Shown here: positions 12,001 to 22,336 of the stretch, piece after piece
How positions within the stretch are numbered: the stretch's first letter is position 1
Layout: each line of letters begins with the position of its first letter
Assembly: GCA_914767715.1 (NCBI GenBank)
Contig: OU612068.1
Coordinates: 28,952,001 to 29,016,000 of the forward strand
Length of the DNA: 64,000 nt
Reading direction: 5' to 3'
DNA from: Membranipora membranacea
Taxonomy: Eukaryota; Bryozoa; Gymnolaemata; Cheilostomatida; Membraniporidae
Made by a program: the position numbers and the translations under genes
The notes under the pieces: model-generated
Database searches by the model: none
The model's input: only the letters and a program-made list of their open reading frames with translations
Told to the model about the DNA's origin: nothing

Positions 12001-15000
12001 ATCTTAGGGAACAAGAAATTTGATGTTGCAATGATCATTGAAGGGTGATAGATGTGAATATATGGTGCAGGTATATAATGCCGATTGTTAGGGAGAGAAT
12101 AATTTTTTTACTGTGCCATATAATATTCTAACCGGAAGAGAAGAAAAGAGAACCATAAATAACATATACCTTAAAGGGGCTAAAAGGTGAGTTTATGTCA
12201 ACTCTCGCTTCACTCCATGGTTTGGTGACCTCTCCTAATTTTAGTGAAGGCCGTTTCCATATGGTGGTGATATTACTATCGTCATGCAGGTCAACTCTAA
12301 ACTCATCCTGATCATTTATATAATACCAGAACGTCAGACAGAATGGTCTGTCAGATACCAGACTAGGAGTTATCAGCTCAATACCATCTTTGGCAGGCAT
12401 AGAGTACAATTTACGGTTATCCATTGTGATGTAGTATCCTGTAATAGAATGATTGGTGGTAACTTATCACTAAATTCTTCATTCAAATACTAAATATAAG
12501 CAGGATATTAAGAGTGGTGTCAACTTGTGGCTTGTAACGTATGGATTAATTGAAAGTATTGTACTTACCATTACCAGAAGTGTGATCACCAAGAGGTCTA
12601 GAGCCAGATAGAAGAAGTCCTGTGTTTGTAGTTATGTCACCTTTATGTCTACTCCATTGAAAGTCAGCTTTGAGGAAATCCCCATAAGTAAATTTGGGGT
12701 TATTATATCCACAGAAATCAGTATCAAAGTCACAACTAGCTTTAGTTACATTGCTGGTTATGTTAGTTGTATCTGCAAATAAAGCAAAATGAAACATCAG
12801 AGAATTGGAGAATTATGCATAGAAAACTGTCTGTTACCATTTTAAAGCTGATCACTTTTAAAATGTACTGTACATAAGAGTTACCATTGATAATGGTGAT
12901 TATATACAGTGCCTTATTTTTGATCAAAGTGTATGATATAAGAGATATCAAACCATAAAAATACCTGGCAAAGTTATGACAGGTGTTTGAGCTGTGGTTG
13001 ACGGTTTCTTGGTAGTTGGTTTTGCAGTGGTTTGTCTCGTCGTAGTCGGTTTTGCAGTGGTTTGTCTCGTCGTAGTTGGTTTTGCAGTGGTTTGTCTCGC
13101 CGTAATTGGTTTTGTAGTAGATTGCCTCGTCGTAGTTGGTTTTGCAGTGGTTTGTCTCATAGTAGTTAGTTTTGCAGTGTTTTGTCTTGTAGTAGTTGGT
13201 TTTGCAGTGGTTAGTCTTGTGGTAGATGGTTTTGCAGTGGTCTGTCTTGTAATAGTTTGTTTTGCAGTGGTTTGTCTTGTAGTGGTTGGTTTTGCAGTGG
13301 TTTGTCTCGTCGTAGTTGGTTTTGCAGTGGTTTGTCTCGCCGTAGTTGGTTTTGCAGTGGTTTGTCTCGCCGTAATTGGTTTTGTAGTAACTTACCTCGC
13401 CGTAGTTGGTTTTGCAGTGGTTTGTCTCGTCGTAATTGGTTTTGTAGTAGATTGCCTCGTAGTAGTTGGTTTTGCAGTGGTTTGTCTCATAGTAGTTAGT
13501 TTTGCAGTGTTTTGTCTTGTAGTAGTTGGTTTTGCAGTGGTTAGTCTTGTGGTAGATGGTTTTGCAGTGGTCTGTCTTGTAATAGTTTGTTTTGCAGTGG
13601 TTTGTCTTGTAGTGGTTGGTTTTGCAGTGGTTTGTCTCGTCGTAGTTGGTTTTGCAGTGGATTGTCTCGCCGTAGTTGGTTTTGCAGTGGTTTGTCTCGC
13701 CGTAATTGGTTTTGTAGTAGATTACCTCGCCGTAGTTGGTTTTGCAGTGGTTTTTCTCGTCGTAATTGGTTTTGTAGTAGATTACCTCGTAGTAGTTGGT
13801 TTTGCAGTGGTTTGTCTCATAGTAGTTAGTTTTGCAGTGTTTTGTCTTGTAGTAGTTGGTTTTGCAGTGGTTTGTCTCGTCGTAGTTGGTTTTGCAGTGG
13901 TTTGTCTCGTCGTAGTTGGTTTTGCGGTGGTTTGTCTCGTCGTAGTTGGTTTTGTAGTAGATTGCCTCTTCGTAGTTGGTTTTGCAGTGGTTTGTCTTGT
14001 GGTAGGTGGTTTTGCGGTGGTCTGTCTTGTGGTAGTTTGTTTTGCAGTGGTTTGTCTTGTGGTAGATGGTTTTGCAGTGGTTTGTCTCGTCGTAGTTGGT
14101 TTTGTAGTAGATTGCCTCGTCGTAGTTGGTTTTGCAGTGGTTTGTCTTGTGGTAGATGGTTTTGCGGTGGTCTGTCTTGTGGTAGTTTGTTTTGCAGTGG
14201 TTTGTCTTGTGGTAGATGGTTTTGCGGTGGTCTGTCTTGTGGTAGTTTGTTTTGCAGTGGTTTGTCTTGTGGTAGATGGTTTTGTGGTGGTCTGTCTTGT
14301 GGTAGTTTGTTTTGCAGTGGTTTGTCTTGTGGTAGATGGTTTTGCGGTGGTCTGTCTTGTGGTAGTTTGTTTTGCAGTGGTTTGTCTTGTGGTAGATGGT
14401 TTTGTGGTGGTCTGTCTTGTGGTAGTTTGTTTTGCAGTGGTTTGTCTTGTGGTAGATGGTTTTGCGGTGGTCTGTCTTGTGGTAGTTTGTTTTGCAGTGG
14501 TCTGTCTTGTGGTAGATGGTTTTGTGGTGGTCTGTCTTGTAGTAGTTTGTTTTGCAGTGGTTTGTCTCATAGTAGTTAGTTTTGCAGTGTTTTGTCTTGT
14601 AGTAGTTGGTTTTGCAGTGGTTAGTCTTGTGGTAGATGGTTTTGCAGTGGTCTGTCTTGTAGTAGTTTGTTTTGCAGTGGTTTGTCTCGTCGTAGTTGGT
14701 TTTGCAGTAGATTGCCTCGTAGTTGTTGGTTTCGCAGTGGTTTGTCTCGTAAATTAAATGAATTATGTAATGAATAAAATCAACAAATACCTTTATTTGA
14801 TTTGGAATGTCCCAAATTGTTCAGCAGCCAACCCTTTACCAAATTATTTGCATACAAGTATAAATATATTCAGTATTACAATTAAAAAGTGCATTCTTTA
14901 AAGAATTTCAAGGGTCAAAAACAGAGTGATCTGGGCCTGCCAAAGTCCATCAAGTTGTAAAAACTCAAGGCTACGCCAACATTTGTAGGAGTATACTGGT

Positions 15001-15636
15001 GATCTAAAATATAAGACTGACTATAATAACATATCATCCATTGAACTATGCATCGGAAGTTGATTATCTGAAATAGGATTCATCGTAACAGGTAAGTTAT
15101 AGCATGATAGACATATTAATTGTGGTATTTACCTTTAGAATCAGGACTAGATACAGTCTCCACTTCAGAGGTAAGGACCAACTCACAGTCCTTATCAGAT
15201 TGTAGACAATCCTCGAGAGTGGTGATATCAAAGTCTGGAGGTTTTACTGTAGTTGTGGGAGTCGTTGTGGTTGACTGAGTTGTAGGGACGGTGCTCACAA
15301 AACTGGAGACGTCTACAAATAAAACAGGGTATGAGGAAAAGTGAACAATATGTGACTGTTTCCAATTAGATTGTTTCGCAAAATACTGCTTGTATAGCCT
15401 GTATATATAATAATCTATAGAATGGACCCAGCTTACACATGTGTATGTAGATCAACGACAGAATAATTGTCTCTTGTCATTGTCTCAAAACATCAGTAAG
15501 TCTGAGACACATCAGGCTAATGTAACTAATCACTGAATATTTCAGAAGTCATTAGACACTCACCATTCACCAAAATTAAAGGAATAACCACTAGAAAGAG
15601 AAAACGCTCAAAAGTCAACCTGACATCAAACATCAT
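1..15636 (-). CDS. MAM/mucin/HYR protein, paralog A (incomplete at left edge, probably damaged)
   Basis: Large extracellular protein. Exons read right to left: signal peptide 15564-15636 (MMFDVRLTFERFLFLVVIPL...); Thr-rich half-MAM exon 15133-15312; mucin array ending 12965; MAM 12569-12772, 12170-12438, 11405-11480; divergent MAM 10985-11266, 10367-10617, 9258-9339; MAM 8666-8821, 8184-8422, 7861-7936; MAM 6804-7085, 5935-6185, 4417-4513; MAM 3498-3701, 2848-3101 and an exon from 2498; second mucin stretch; HYR exon ending 1111; then 758-931, 197-422 and 1-73 (continuing off the window). Exon lengths equal those of paralog C exon by exon through the MAM block, and those of paralog B at the end. 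Damage: three TAA codons in the mucin frame (13392, 13722, 13782), no clear acceptor for that exon, and a SINE between the second mucin stretch and HYR. All the MAM exons listed with both splice sites are open. It is either a decaying gene or one that splices around the lesions. Confidence 0.7.
1470..1755 (-). mobile_element. tRNA-derived SINE in the mucin-HYR junction of paralog A
   Basis: On the minus strand, 1755 to about 1674 resembles a tRNA gene head: box A-like TGGCTCAGTTTGTTAGAGC and box B GGTTCGAATCC. The anticodon region is replaced by a longer hairpin (TTCAACA ... TGTTGAA), so it is not a functional tRNA. A GC-rich body of about 200 bp follows, unlike the surrounding AT-rich sequence. 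Outer limits are approximate and I could not identify target-site duplications. Confidence 0.65.
1775..1845 (-). mobile_element. fragment of a foldback element end
   Basis: This stretch (TAAGCGGCCGCTTTCAAGATA onward, including TTTTTCCTATGCGG) closely matches one arm of the 500-bp foldback element in intron 8 of paralog C (about 49390-49460). Only one arm is present, next to the SINE. Confidence 0.6.
1966..2392 (-). repeat. second, diverged mucin array of paralog A
   Basis: About 14 diverged 30-bp units follow the last MAM exon (which starts at 2498) and encode TTRQTTAKP-type repeats that decay leftward into KITKPS, RYTTVKP and KLSTATL variants. The frame ends in a stop at 1920. In paralog B the corresponding coding sequence continues directly into the HYR domain; here about 600 bp, including a SINE, intervene. 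Confidence 0.8.
4052..4287. mobile_element. foldback element with CGTCGCAA arms, intron of paralog A
   Basis: Long imperfect inverted repeat. Both ends read GTTGAACCCACAAACGTCGCA in opposite orientation, and about 90 bp of each arm pair. The arms are internally built of short repeated AACGTCGCAA modules. No coding capacity. It lies just downstream of the exon at 4417-4513. The paralog C intron at 53920-54499 has no such element. Confidence 0.8.
4588..5117. mobile_element. 530-bp foldback (MITE-like) element, intron of paralog A
   Basis: Inverted-repeat arms of about 140 bp begin CCTAAGAGGGACTGCACATG and end with its reverse complement. The arms include the GTAAGCGGCTTATAATTACAC block and its mirror near 5020. 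The 250-bp centre carries short direct repeats (ACTAGAGCTAGTAA). No ORF. The equivalent intron of paralog C (53309-53822) lacks it. Confidence 0.8.
6214..6470. mobile_element. short TIR element (GGGGGGTCTTTCAATTAGAAA ends)
   Basis: A 257-bp element with 21-bp perfect terminal inverted repeats, GGGGGGTCTTTCAATTAGAA... at both ends in opposite orientation, enclosing repeated GAGTGAGCGAT motifs. The paralog C intron shows what looks like the empty site (TCCATCCTGCTCAG near 53026), so the insertion post-dates the A-C split. Confidence 0.8.
7379..7674 (+). mobile_element. element X, short copy, intron of paralog A
   Basis: This segment, from CACTGAATTAGATTC to GAATTCAATG, is repeated in reverse orientation at 9682-10340 with high similarity in both outer parts. 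The short copy lacks about 350 bp of the middle. Paralog C has neither copy in the matching introns. No coding sequence recognised; probably a non-autonomous transposable element. Confidence 0.55.
9682..10340 (-). mobile_element. element X, long inverted copy, intron of paralog A
   Basis: Reverse-orientation relative of 7379-7674 with a longer centre. It interrupts the intron after the exon at 10367-10617. The flanking sequence (TTATCTGATGGCCATATTC near 9600) matches paralog C intron 10, which runs straight through without the insert. Confidence 0.55.
12965..14750 (-). repeat. 30-bp mucin minisatellite of paralog A
   Basis: About 59 tandem 30-bp units read on the minus strand as ten-residue TTRQTTAKPx repeats, a typical O-glycosylated mucin-like sequence. 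Higher-order structure is visible: a marker unit with CTCATAGTAGTTAG recurs near 13157, 13487 and 13817 (period 330 bp, 11 units), and again near 14567. A 60-bp dimer dominates 14160-14520. Three units carry CAA-to-TAA changes in the coding frame. The array stops abruptly at about 14750 against unrelated AT-rich DNA, without the exon start seen in paralogs B and C. Confidence 0.9.
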
Positions 15637-15867
15637 CCTTCCGAAGTGACTAAGCCTGTACAAGAACTTGGTGTATAATGTGTGTGGTGCAGGTAACTGT
15701 AATACCAATCCTTACCCACCAGAGCAGTTGGTGTTTTTCTCATCATCTGACATGTATACATTATATCTTTATCATTTTTGTTATCACCTGATAATAATTT
15801 TATTATAAACAGCTAAGCATTGCACAGCACCATTGTGTTTACTTCCTTTTAATACCGTATCAAGTTG
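15637..15867. other. spacer between paralog A start and URI1 pseudogene 3' end
   Basis: AT-rich spacer holding the presumed promoter and 5' UTR of paralog A. From about 15715 rightward it is nearly identical to 32940-33085 in the second duplicate, including an AATAAA site (minus strand) in the URI1 3' flank. Left of that point the two copies diverge sharply. Confidence 0.6.
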
Positions 15868-18800
15868 TCACAAAGATCTTTTCTGTCGCATGGCTTTGAA
15901 TTTTAACATCCTTTGAGGAGGCTTGCTATGATTGTCTGATGACACAGCCGTGTGAGGCTCTGATAGAGTCGGGATAGATGCGGATTTAGAGTCTTTCTCC
16001 ATGACGTAACTCTTAACAGCCGTCTATAAAATAGACAAACAGGAAACAGATATGAGCAATGGTAGATCCAGGCTGGTCCTCCTAGTTTGTCAGCATTCTG
16101 GTAAAATGAATAAGGTATATTCTAGCAAATGGGCGTGGGTAAACTCTACTATGCTGCTGGTAGTGGCATTCCATTGTACACAACATTTGTATCAGAACGG
16201 ATTGGGCAGGCAGATTGATGAGATAACCCCACTAACAGCGACACAGACTGCATGTGAAAATAGTTGCTGACAAGTGAATTGTTGCTGACAATAAAAGTAT
16301 ATAAATATGTGAAAACTTAAAACTACAGTGCGGTATGTAATGTTATTACATACAGGACAGCTTGAAGAGCCCATTGCTGCATGTAACTTACTAAAGCTAA
16401 CAGAATGAGCACAGAGTCAAATGCACGATCAGACTCTCAGAGTTAACAAATGACTGCTATATATGTGAAATTCAGTACAATCTAGACCTATGGTATATTA
16501 CCAACCTGGTTTTCATGAAATTTAATCTCTTTTGTTTCATCTTTGGGAGGTTGCGTAGCTTTTACTGTCTCAAATGTTCTAGTGTTTTTCAGTATAGACT
16601 TGGGTTTAGAGTAAAGTTTATATATATCTGAAGGTGAGTTCACAACAGCCTCCCCTTGTTCCTGAGCACCTGCGGAGTCCTGAGGCTCTTTTGTATCTGA
16701 TCGAGGTGAGTGCTTGAAGTAAATGACTGAAGTGTGCGGCACTGCTGCGGCGCCCTGGCTATCATCTAAATCAGCGCTGCTACTGTCATCCTCCGAGGTA
16801 AGGTCTGAACTGGAAGAGGAGGATTCTGGGAGATTTAAATGTGTGTTCCGTTCGTCTTTTCATGAGCCCAGTGTACAGAATTCTTCTTCTTTACCTTAAT
16901 ATAAACAAAATAAACCAAATGAAGGTCCTGGAAAAAATCACAACTTGACGATAGACCAGGGACTGATAACGATCAAACACAATCAATCAGTTCTGTTTGA
17001 TTGCTTCTGTACACTGTCAAGGGAAACACAATTTCATCAAGAGTTGTTTTATATTATTAAATCATAAAAATCCATCACTTTTCACAGATTATGACGAAAT
17101 GTCTGGTCATTTGAAATACATCATGAGACTTACATCAGAAATCGACCTCTCTGCCAAGGTAGATTCTTCGTCTTGATTTCCATCCAATCTAAAGTGTTAA
17201 ACATCATACTATGTATAGTGTATATAGTTTAATATTGAAGATGTACTTTTTGCAAAATAATAAATATTAATTTCTTGGAAAAGTGATGAAGAGGACGGTA
17301 TTCATCACCCCAACGATTAGTCCACTAAACATGCGATATCAGACGTTAGGCCTGACCTTGACATTTCATGACCTCTCATCTCTTGTAGCTGTAGATCCTG
17401 TAATCTCTGAAGTACATCACTATCTGTCTCACATTTACTACCTCTATGATGTGACAACTTCTCCTTACGTACCCGCCTTCTGTGAGCCTCTAAAATATGT
17501 ATATAATCATAAGTGATCAGCCTGCGGGATATAATGATCTTGTCGTAATGCATCGTGAGCATTTATGTCTATTAGGCTATCAACTTGTTCGATACAGGAA
17601 CATAAGAATGAGCTGCATGTACTGTAAACGACTATTAAGGGCTTTATGATCTAGGCAAGGTTCCGTGGACAAAGCCCTGCGCACAGGTCTAGCGTTTCGT
17701 AGTTGATCGGGATTGAGGAAGGAGACAAATGAGGTTTATATATTAAACTCTCCATTTTCTCTCTGTATCAGAGTCGTAATCCTCAGTAATTTAGATCTCC
17801 TGAGAGTTAGATGAGAACTCATCGCGTGTAAACTCTGACCGAGACTGAAATAATTTCTTCTGTTCATTCAACCCTTTGATTGACTTCCCAATCTCTGAAA
17901 CACAAGAATGTGTCGCATTATCTGAGATAAACAGGTTTAAAGCAAACATAACTAACTATAAAACACAGCTACAAGTTTACACATAACTAGAGGATGAAGC
18001 CAATAATAGTGTATCATCACATATTTCACAGCACATTATAGAAATCATAAGATAGTAACAAACAGACAGAACGAGAAGTAAGGGAAGTAGCAGCAGCATC
18101 TTCCGATGTGGGTCTCATTCACATTACTGCAGACCTTCAACAATAATAGTACATTATCCATAGGGTACAGTGAGGAGGACTCACCACTAAGTCTGCGATC
18201 TATAACTCCACATGCCTGCTTAGCAGACATCTCAGCAAACCAGTTATCACCTAACAGTACCAGAATCTCATTTGTATGGATCAGCTGTCCGGGCATAAAC
18301 GCCAGGGGTCCAAACGGCACCTACAGACGAAAAACAGAGATAAAGGCATAAACGCCAGGGGTCCAAACGGCACCTACAGACGAAAAACAGAGATAAAGGC
18401 ATAACGCCAGGGGGCCAAACGGCACCTTTAAAAATACAATATATACTGAGGCATGAAGGTCAGGGTTCCAAACGGCACCTCGATTTATACATAAAAACTG
18501 AGCATGCAATACTATGGACGACCAACTACTTTGATCAGTTGGGTTTTAGATAGCAATCAATTTAATCAATTCATCTTCAATATTCTCTGTCAATAAATCT
18601 AAACAATGAGGTGGTACATAAAAGTGAGCAAAACAATCATCTACCATTGGCAATAATTAGTCATTAGAAAACTAGTAAAAATAGAAAGCATGTGTTACCA
18701 TGGGAGGAGGTCAAACTGAAACTTCAAAAACTTCTGATGCCACCGGGACTTGAAAATGTGCCTTTAGATATGCGGCGTTTGAACAGCTCAAAATTTGCCC

Positions 18801-19026
18801 AGGTTGATCTTATGGAAACATAGTGATATAGAACAGCATTGACTGCAATCAATCTGTATCTGCATCATTGGACTCTAATCCTTCATTACCAAAACTAAAT
18901 AGACGGCACCGTGCGTTACAGAGATATTATCTGATCTCATATAACTCACCATATAATCATAAGTGATCTGATCCGGCAGCTCGCTGACTTTCTTCTGGAC
19001 TTTTAAGTAATCCTCTCTGAAAGACA
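15868..19026 (-). pseudogene. URI1: URI1 pseudogene (5'-truncated duplicate)
   Basis: Near-identical duplicate of the intact URI1 at 33086-37065; exons and introns align throughout. Lesions: exon 1 is absent because the homology ends at about 19026, just upstream of exon 2; exon 4 carries GAG ATC TAA where the intact copy has GAG ATC GAA; the acidic exon 7 has a 1-bp deletion in a T-run near 16860 that brings an early stop, plus an in-frame 6-bp deletion near 16768. The prefoldin core (MPGQLIHTNEILVLLGDNWF) and the C-terminal LKFKAMRQKRSL motif are still readable, so decay is recent. Only isolated fragments could be made from it. Confidence 0.9.
18295..18440 (-). repeat. tandem 3' splice site/exon start repeat, URI1 pseudogene
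   Basis: Two to three copies of a 53-bp unit: polypyrimidine tract, TAG, and the first 29 bp of URI1 exon 3 (GTGCCGTTTGGACCCCTGGC). More diverged copies extend to about 18480. Same structure as 35525-35760 in the intact gene. Confidence 0.85.
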
Positions 19027-19637
19027 GTCCGTTTCCTCTACTGAAGAAATTCGGTGGTAAAGCCAAAGATTTCTCCCCACGAGCTCTCTTCAGACATTAC
19101 ATTCTAAGGTACTATTCTTCTCCTCAAACAATACAGGTGTCGCTAATGCATACATAAGTATATCACTATAGCCTCTATATGGTGAATGAACTGATATTAT
19201 TGCAATATGCTTTAATTGGTTCCCTGTTTTCTGTACACATTGTAAAGTCAAACTAAATACCTCCACTTATGGATTATTAATTTTCACCTTTATCCCGATT
19301 TTCAGTCTACAACCAAATTATTACCCAAGAATTTTTCTTTTGCTATGACTTGATGATGCTCGTATTACAGGAAAGATCTGCCGTTTGATAGACATGACTG
19401 GATAATAGATCGTGGAGGTAAGGAGGTACGTTATATCATAGATTACTATGATGGAGGTCCGGTAGATCAGAAAACAATGCGATTCTCAGAGTTAGATGTG
19501 CGGCCATCCCTAGACAGCTTTGAAGCTTTCTGGACAAGAAGTTATGTGTTCTACTGGCGATGGAAGACAACTTTGTTTTCTTCTGCAAGACATCGGGTTT
19601 TACCTGAGAGTGCAGAAAACAGTGAGAAATCAGAGTG
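19023..19637 (+). pseudogene. HCCS: cytochrome c heme lyase (HCCS), 3' fragment
   Basis: Holocytochrome c synthase attaches heme to cytochrome c in the mitochondrial intermembrane space. Two exons remain: about 19028-19108 (…LLKKFGGKAKDFSPRALF…) and 19371-19637 ([19 protein letters not shown]…, [18 protein letters not shown], then a short extra tail to TGA). They join in frame across a GT-AG intron. The motifs are diagnostic for the family C-terminus. The N-terminal half, including the heme-interacting region, is missing: sequence to the left switches directly into the URI1 duplicate. An AATAAA lies at 19703-19708. It is therefore a truncated copy; a full gene is expected elsewhere. Confidence 0.85.
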
Positions 19638-20769
19638 AATTAGGCTGTTATAATATTGTTGTATCTGAAAGTTTTTGCTAACTAGTGTACAGTGACAGTG
19701 ATAATAAATGTTTATGCATGTGCCAAATACGAACATTTCTATATGTATCCATAGTTATGCGTAAACGATGTGATATCCTCAGTACAAGGTCAAATAAAGA
19801 AATGGAACAATTAACAGTCAAGATGAATCAAAGGATCTTTCGACTGTGTAGTGTAGTACTTTGTATTGGTGTATTCAGAATATCAGAATCAACTTAAATG
19901 CATAAAAATGCTGCCCCTTTCCATCTTTCTCTGTATTTTCCTCGTTGCTTTCTGTTTCTTCACTGCAAAAAGAAGCCAACTCAGTTGATTTAGAACCTGA
20001 CGTGGAATTTATGAATTTCCAATATCCCAATGGTGCATGAAATGAATAAGGAAATCTGACTGCTAGGGGATAATTCTCTTCCCCGAAGAACAGCAATAAA
20101 TACTATAGGCAATAGGGTAGCCATAACAACTACAATAGCGATATAAATTATTTTCATGTTTTTCTCACATTTGATTTATAGAAGCATAGAGCTATCGTAA
20201 GGAAGTCCCACTCAAATATTTCAAATAAAATGCCTAAACTTATTCTTCCGTTATTTATTTATTTTATTTGTATTGTATTGTATAGCATTTGGAATGTGGC
20301 TGATAAGGTGTTGCTACTACCATGTTATTGTTTGCTGTTGAGAGTGTTCCAATAATGTTGAGTCACGACCTTCACAAGAAATTGAGAATCAATGCAGAGT
20401 TCTTCAGTAGCATCAAGGAACTCGCCGCAGAATCAAAGAACTCAAACAAAAAGAAAGTGGAGCTGATAAAGATATGATGTATTATATATATATATATATA
20501 TATATAAATATATATTAGATTACTATCACGTCAAATTTTCTCCTCAGAATAAAATAATGAATCATTTGCATTTAGATTTTAGAATTATAAAAAAAACATC
20601 TTGAACATAAACAAAAGTAAATAATAGTATGAGACATACAAAGCACTACCACCAGCTCAAGCCTATCTTGACAAGCTTTATCAGTTGGTTTACCAACCCC
20701 CCCCCCCCCCCACAAACAAAGGTTGTCAAGACAAAATTTAATAGAAAAGTTCGGATGATAGGCCAATCA
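19638..20769. other. non-coding segment with duplicated dispanin flanks
   Basis: 19677-19850 resembles 23983-24150 (3' flank of the intact dispanin gene). 19930-20600 resembles 25200-26050 (its 5' flank), including the shared GGGATAATTCTCTTCCCCGA block. No dispanin coding exon lies between them. There is also a (TA)n run near 20486-20506. No other gene seen. Confidence 0.6.
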
Positions 20770-22186
20770 TTAATCGGAAAGGCTAAAGTTCATGTACTTG
20801 GGAAAACTTCCGCGATCGAATACTGGTGGTACTGATTCAGCGGCCATCATCAGCCCAATGATAGAATAAAATACAAAGTAGATGATCAAAAAGGCAATTA
20901 CAAGCCAATTTATCTTCTTAGCCACTGCACTGTAAGCTTTTGCATCTGAAGTGTGTCCTGCAAAACAAAAACAAGGCAAATCAATAATTATATTCTGCTG
21001 GTGAATTAAATTTTTACTGTTAATAAAATTTGATCATCAGCTGAATTGCGCAGACAGGACCGAATCTGTAGATGATCACAGACTGAGAGCCATAGAATGG
21101 CCAGCACTAGAGATAAGGAGAGTTACTGAATGTTTTCTCTTGTAGGTGATAACTTTTGTTGGGCGGCAAGTGAGCAGCACGTTTGTCCCCAATACAAAAT
21201 ACTAAAATGGATGCTACCAGCTGACAAATGGACACATAAGTTGTCATAAGATACTTGTAGGTATTACCTCTATGGTACTGATTTTGGGTCTGGAGACATG
21301 TGAAAATGTCTTATGGTCTGTAACATTGATATGAAACGTGCATTTTTTTGAATCAAGTTAGATAAATTCTATTCAAAAATTGAGTTTTGAAAATTGACCA
21401 AACAAAACAGCCTGTTAATATCATGAAGAATTAGCTGTGACCTGAGATATAATTGTTCCAACAACATTTGAAGGAAGTAGACTTTCTAGCGTTAACAGTT
21501 GACCTCATTCTCAGACTCTCAACTGCCAATAATACCCCTCAATACCTGGCCTATCTCAAAATCCCCAGAATGAAAAAATGGGCGTTTGAGATGAGGAGTG
21601 GTCTAATGGTTAAAGGTATGGGCTTGTGGTCTTTGAGGTCGAGGTTCAATTCCCGGCGCCGGCTGTCATTTCTGATTTGGTACTGGCACACCAATCATCC
21701 TAGCCAGGTCCTTTTGGATACTGGAGGTCCACTGTGTGTTTGCACACCTCACACACAGTAAAAAGATCCCCCTCTACCTCTCCGATAATAAGAGTAGCCG
21801 GGTTTCTGGCGGGCATGGATATAGGGTGCAGCATGAGTACTATGAGTCCCAGTTCCTGTACTCTAGAGAGGATAACTCTCTCCACTTCAAAGATGAGATT
21901 ACGATGAGGCTACTCAATACACCTATGGTTGTTTGTGAACACAAATATTTTTACTGACATGGTTTGATTCTCCCCGCTTTCATTTCCATGATAGTCAACA
22001 ATTTATTAAGACTGCAAAAAGGTATTGACCTTGCATTTTTGCTTTCATAGCAAGTCCGGAGAAAATCATAGCAACCGTGCCTACATTTGGAACAATGATC
22101 AGGCTTATCATAGACCATATGATATGATCGTTGATTGATTCCTCTGCCACAGTAGACTCAGTATTGTCATTGTTGTCTCTAGCCAT
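20770..22186 (-). CDS. dispanin/CD225-family protein, copy 1 (N-terminus broken)
   Basis: Two-exon gene: 22030-22186 and 20770-20957, joined at phase 1. It keeps the CD225 pattern: an acidic lead, NDHIIWSMISLIIVPNVGTV membrane segment, the AMKAKMQ-G-TSDAKAYSAVAKKINW loop, a second hydrophobic helix, then a short tail. CD225 proteins (IFITM, PRRT, TMEM91 relatives) sit in membranes and can affect fusion or trafficking. Compared with copy 2, an upstream ATG at 22336 reads MFRKRPLLKSEDDELLP and then hits TAG, with further stops, so only a start at 22186 gives an open product of 114 aa. That start is in the conserved ARDNNDNTES stretch. It may be a pseudogene or a shortened paralog. The intron contains a SINE. 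Confidence 0.65.
21591..21880 (+). mobile_element. tRNA-derived SINE in dispanin copy 1 intron
   Basis: Box A-like TGGTCTAATGGTTAAAGG (from about 21598) and box B GAGGTTCAATTCCCG (about 21640) mark a tRNA-derived head, followed by a body of about 200 bp (…AAAAAGATCCCCCTCTACC…). The anticodon arm does not fold as a normal tRNA. The 3' limit is approximate. Different family from the SINEs at 1.5 kb and 28.5 kb. Confidence 0.65.
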
Positions 22187-22336
22187 CCCCTCACTGCCTC
22201 AGCCTCATCTTATGGTGTCTCCTCCTCTATGCCTCCCCTTTCTCTGTAAAATCCTTGTCCCTTTCCCCCTCAGACTCTTCCATCTAGGGTAACAGTTCAT
22301 CATCCTCTGACTTCAGGAGAGGACGCTTACGGAACA

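Noticed and set aside
12965-14750. CRISPR-like array of regular 30-bp repeats
   Set aside because: The units are head-to-tail coding repeats without unique spacers, in an intron-bearing animal gene.
12994-14757. A 587-codon plus-strand reading frame of GFAVVCLVVV repeats
   Set aside because: Antisense of the mucin minisatellite. The 30-bp period keeps all units in one frame, so an open antisense frame is automatic. No start context, splice structure or family supports it.
15526-15708. Longer N-terminus for paralog A starting at 15708
   Set aside because: The extra residues upstream of MMFDVR are not signal-peptide-like, and paralog B starts at the equivalent of 15636.
16052-16270. 72-codon plus-strand frame conserved at 33270-33488
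   Set aside because: Both copies lie in a URI1 intron of a very recent duplication, so similarity does not indicate selection. No homology recognised.
17283-17516. Plus-strand frames conserved between 17.3/34.5 kb and 18.1/35.3 kb
   Set aside because: Antisense of URI1 exons 5 and 3.
21591-21665. tRNA gene on the plus strand
   Set aside because: Promoter boxes are good but no acceptor stem pairing or anticodon loop fits; it continues into a SINE body.
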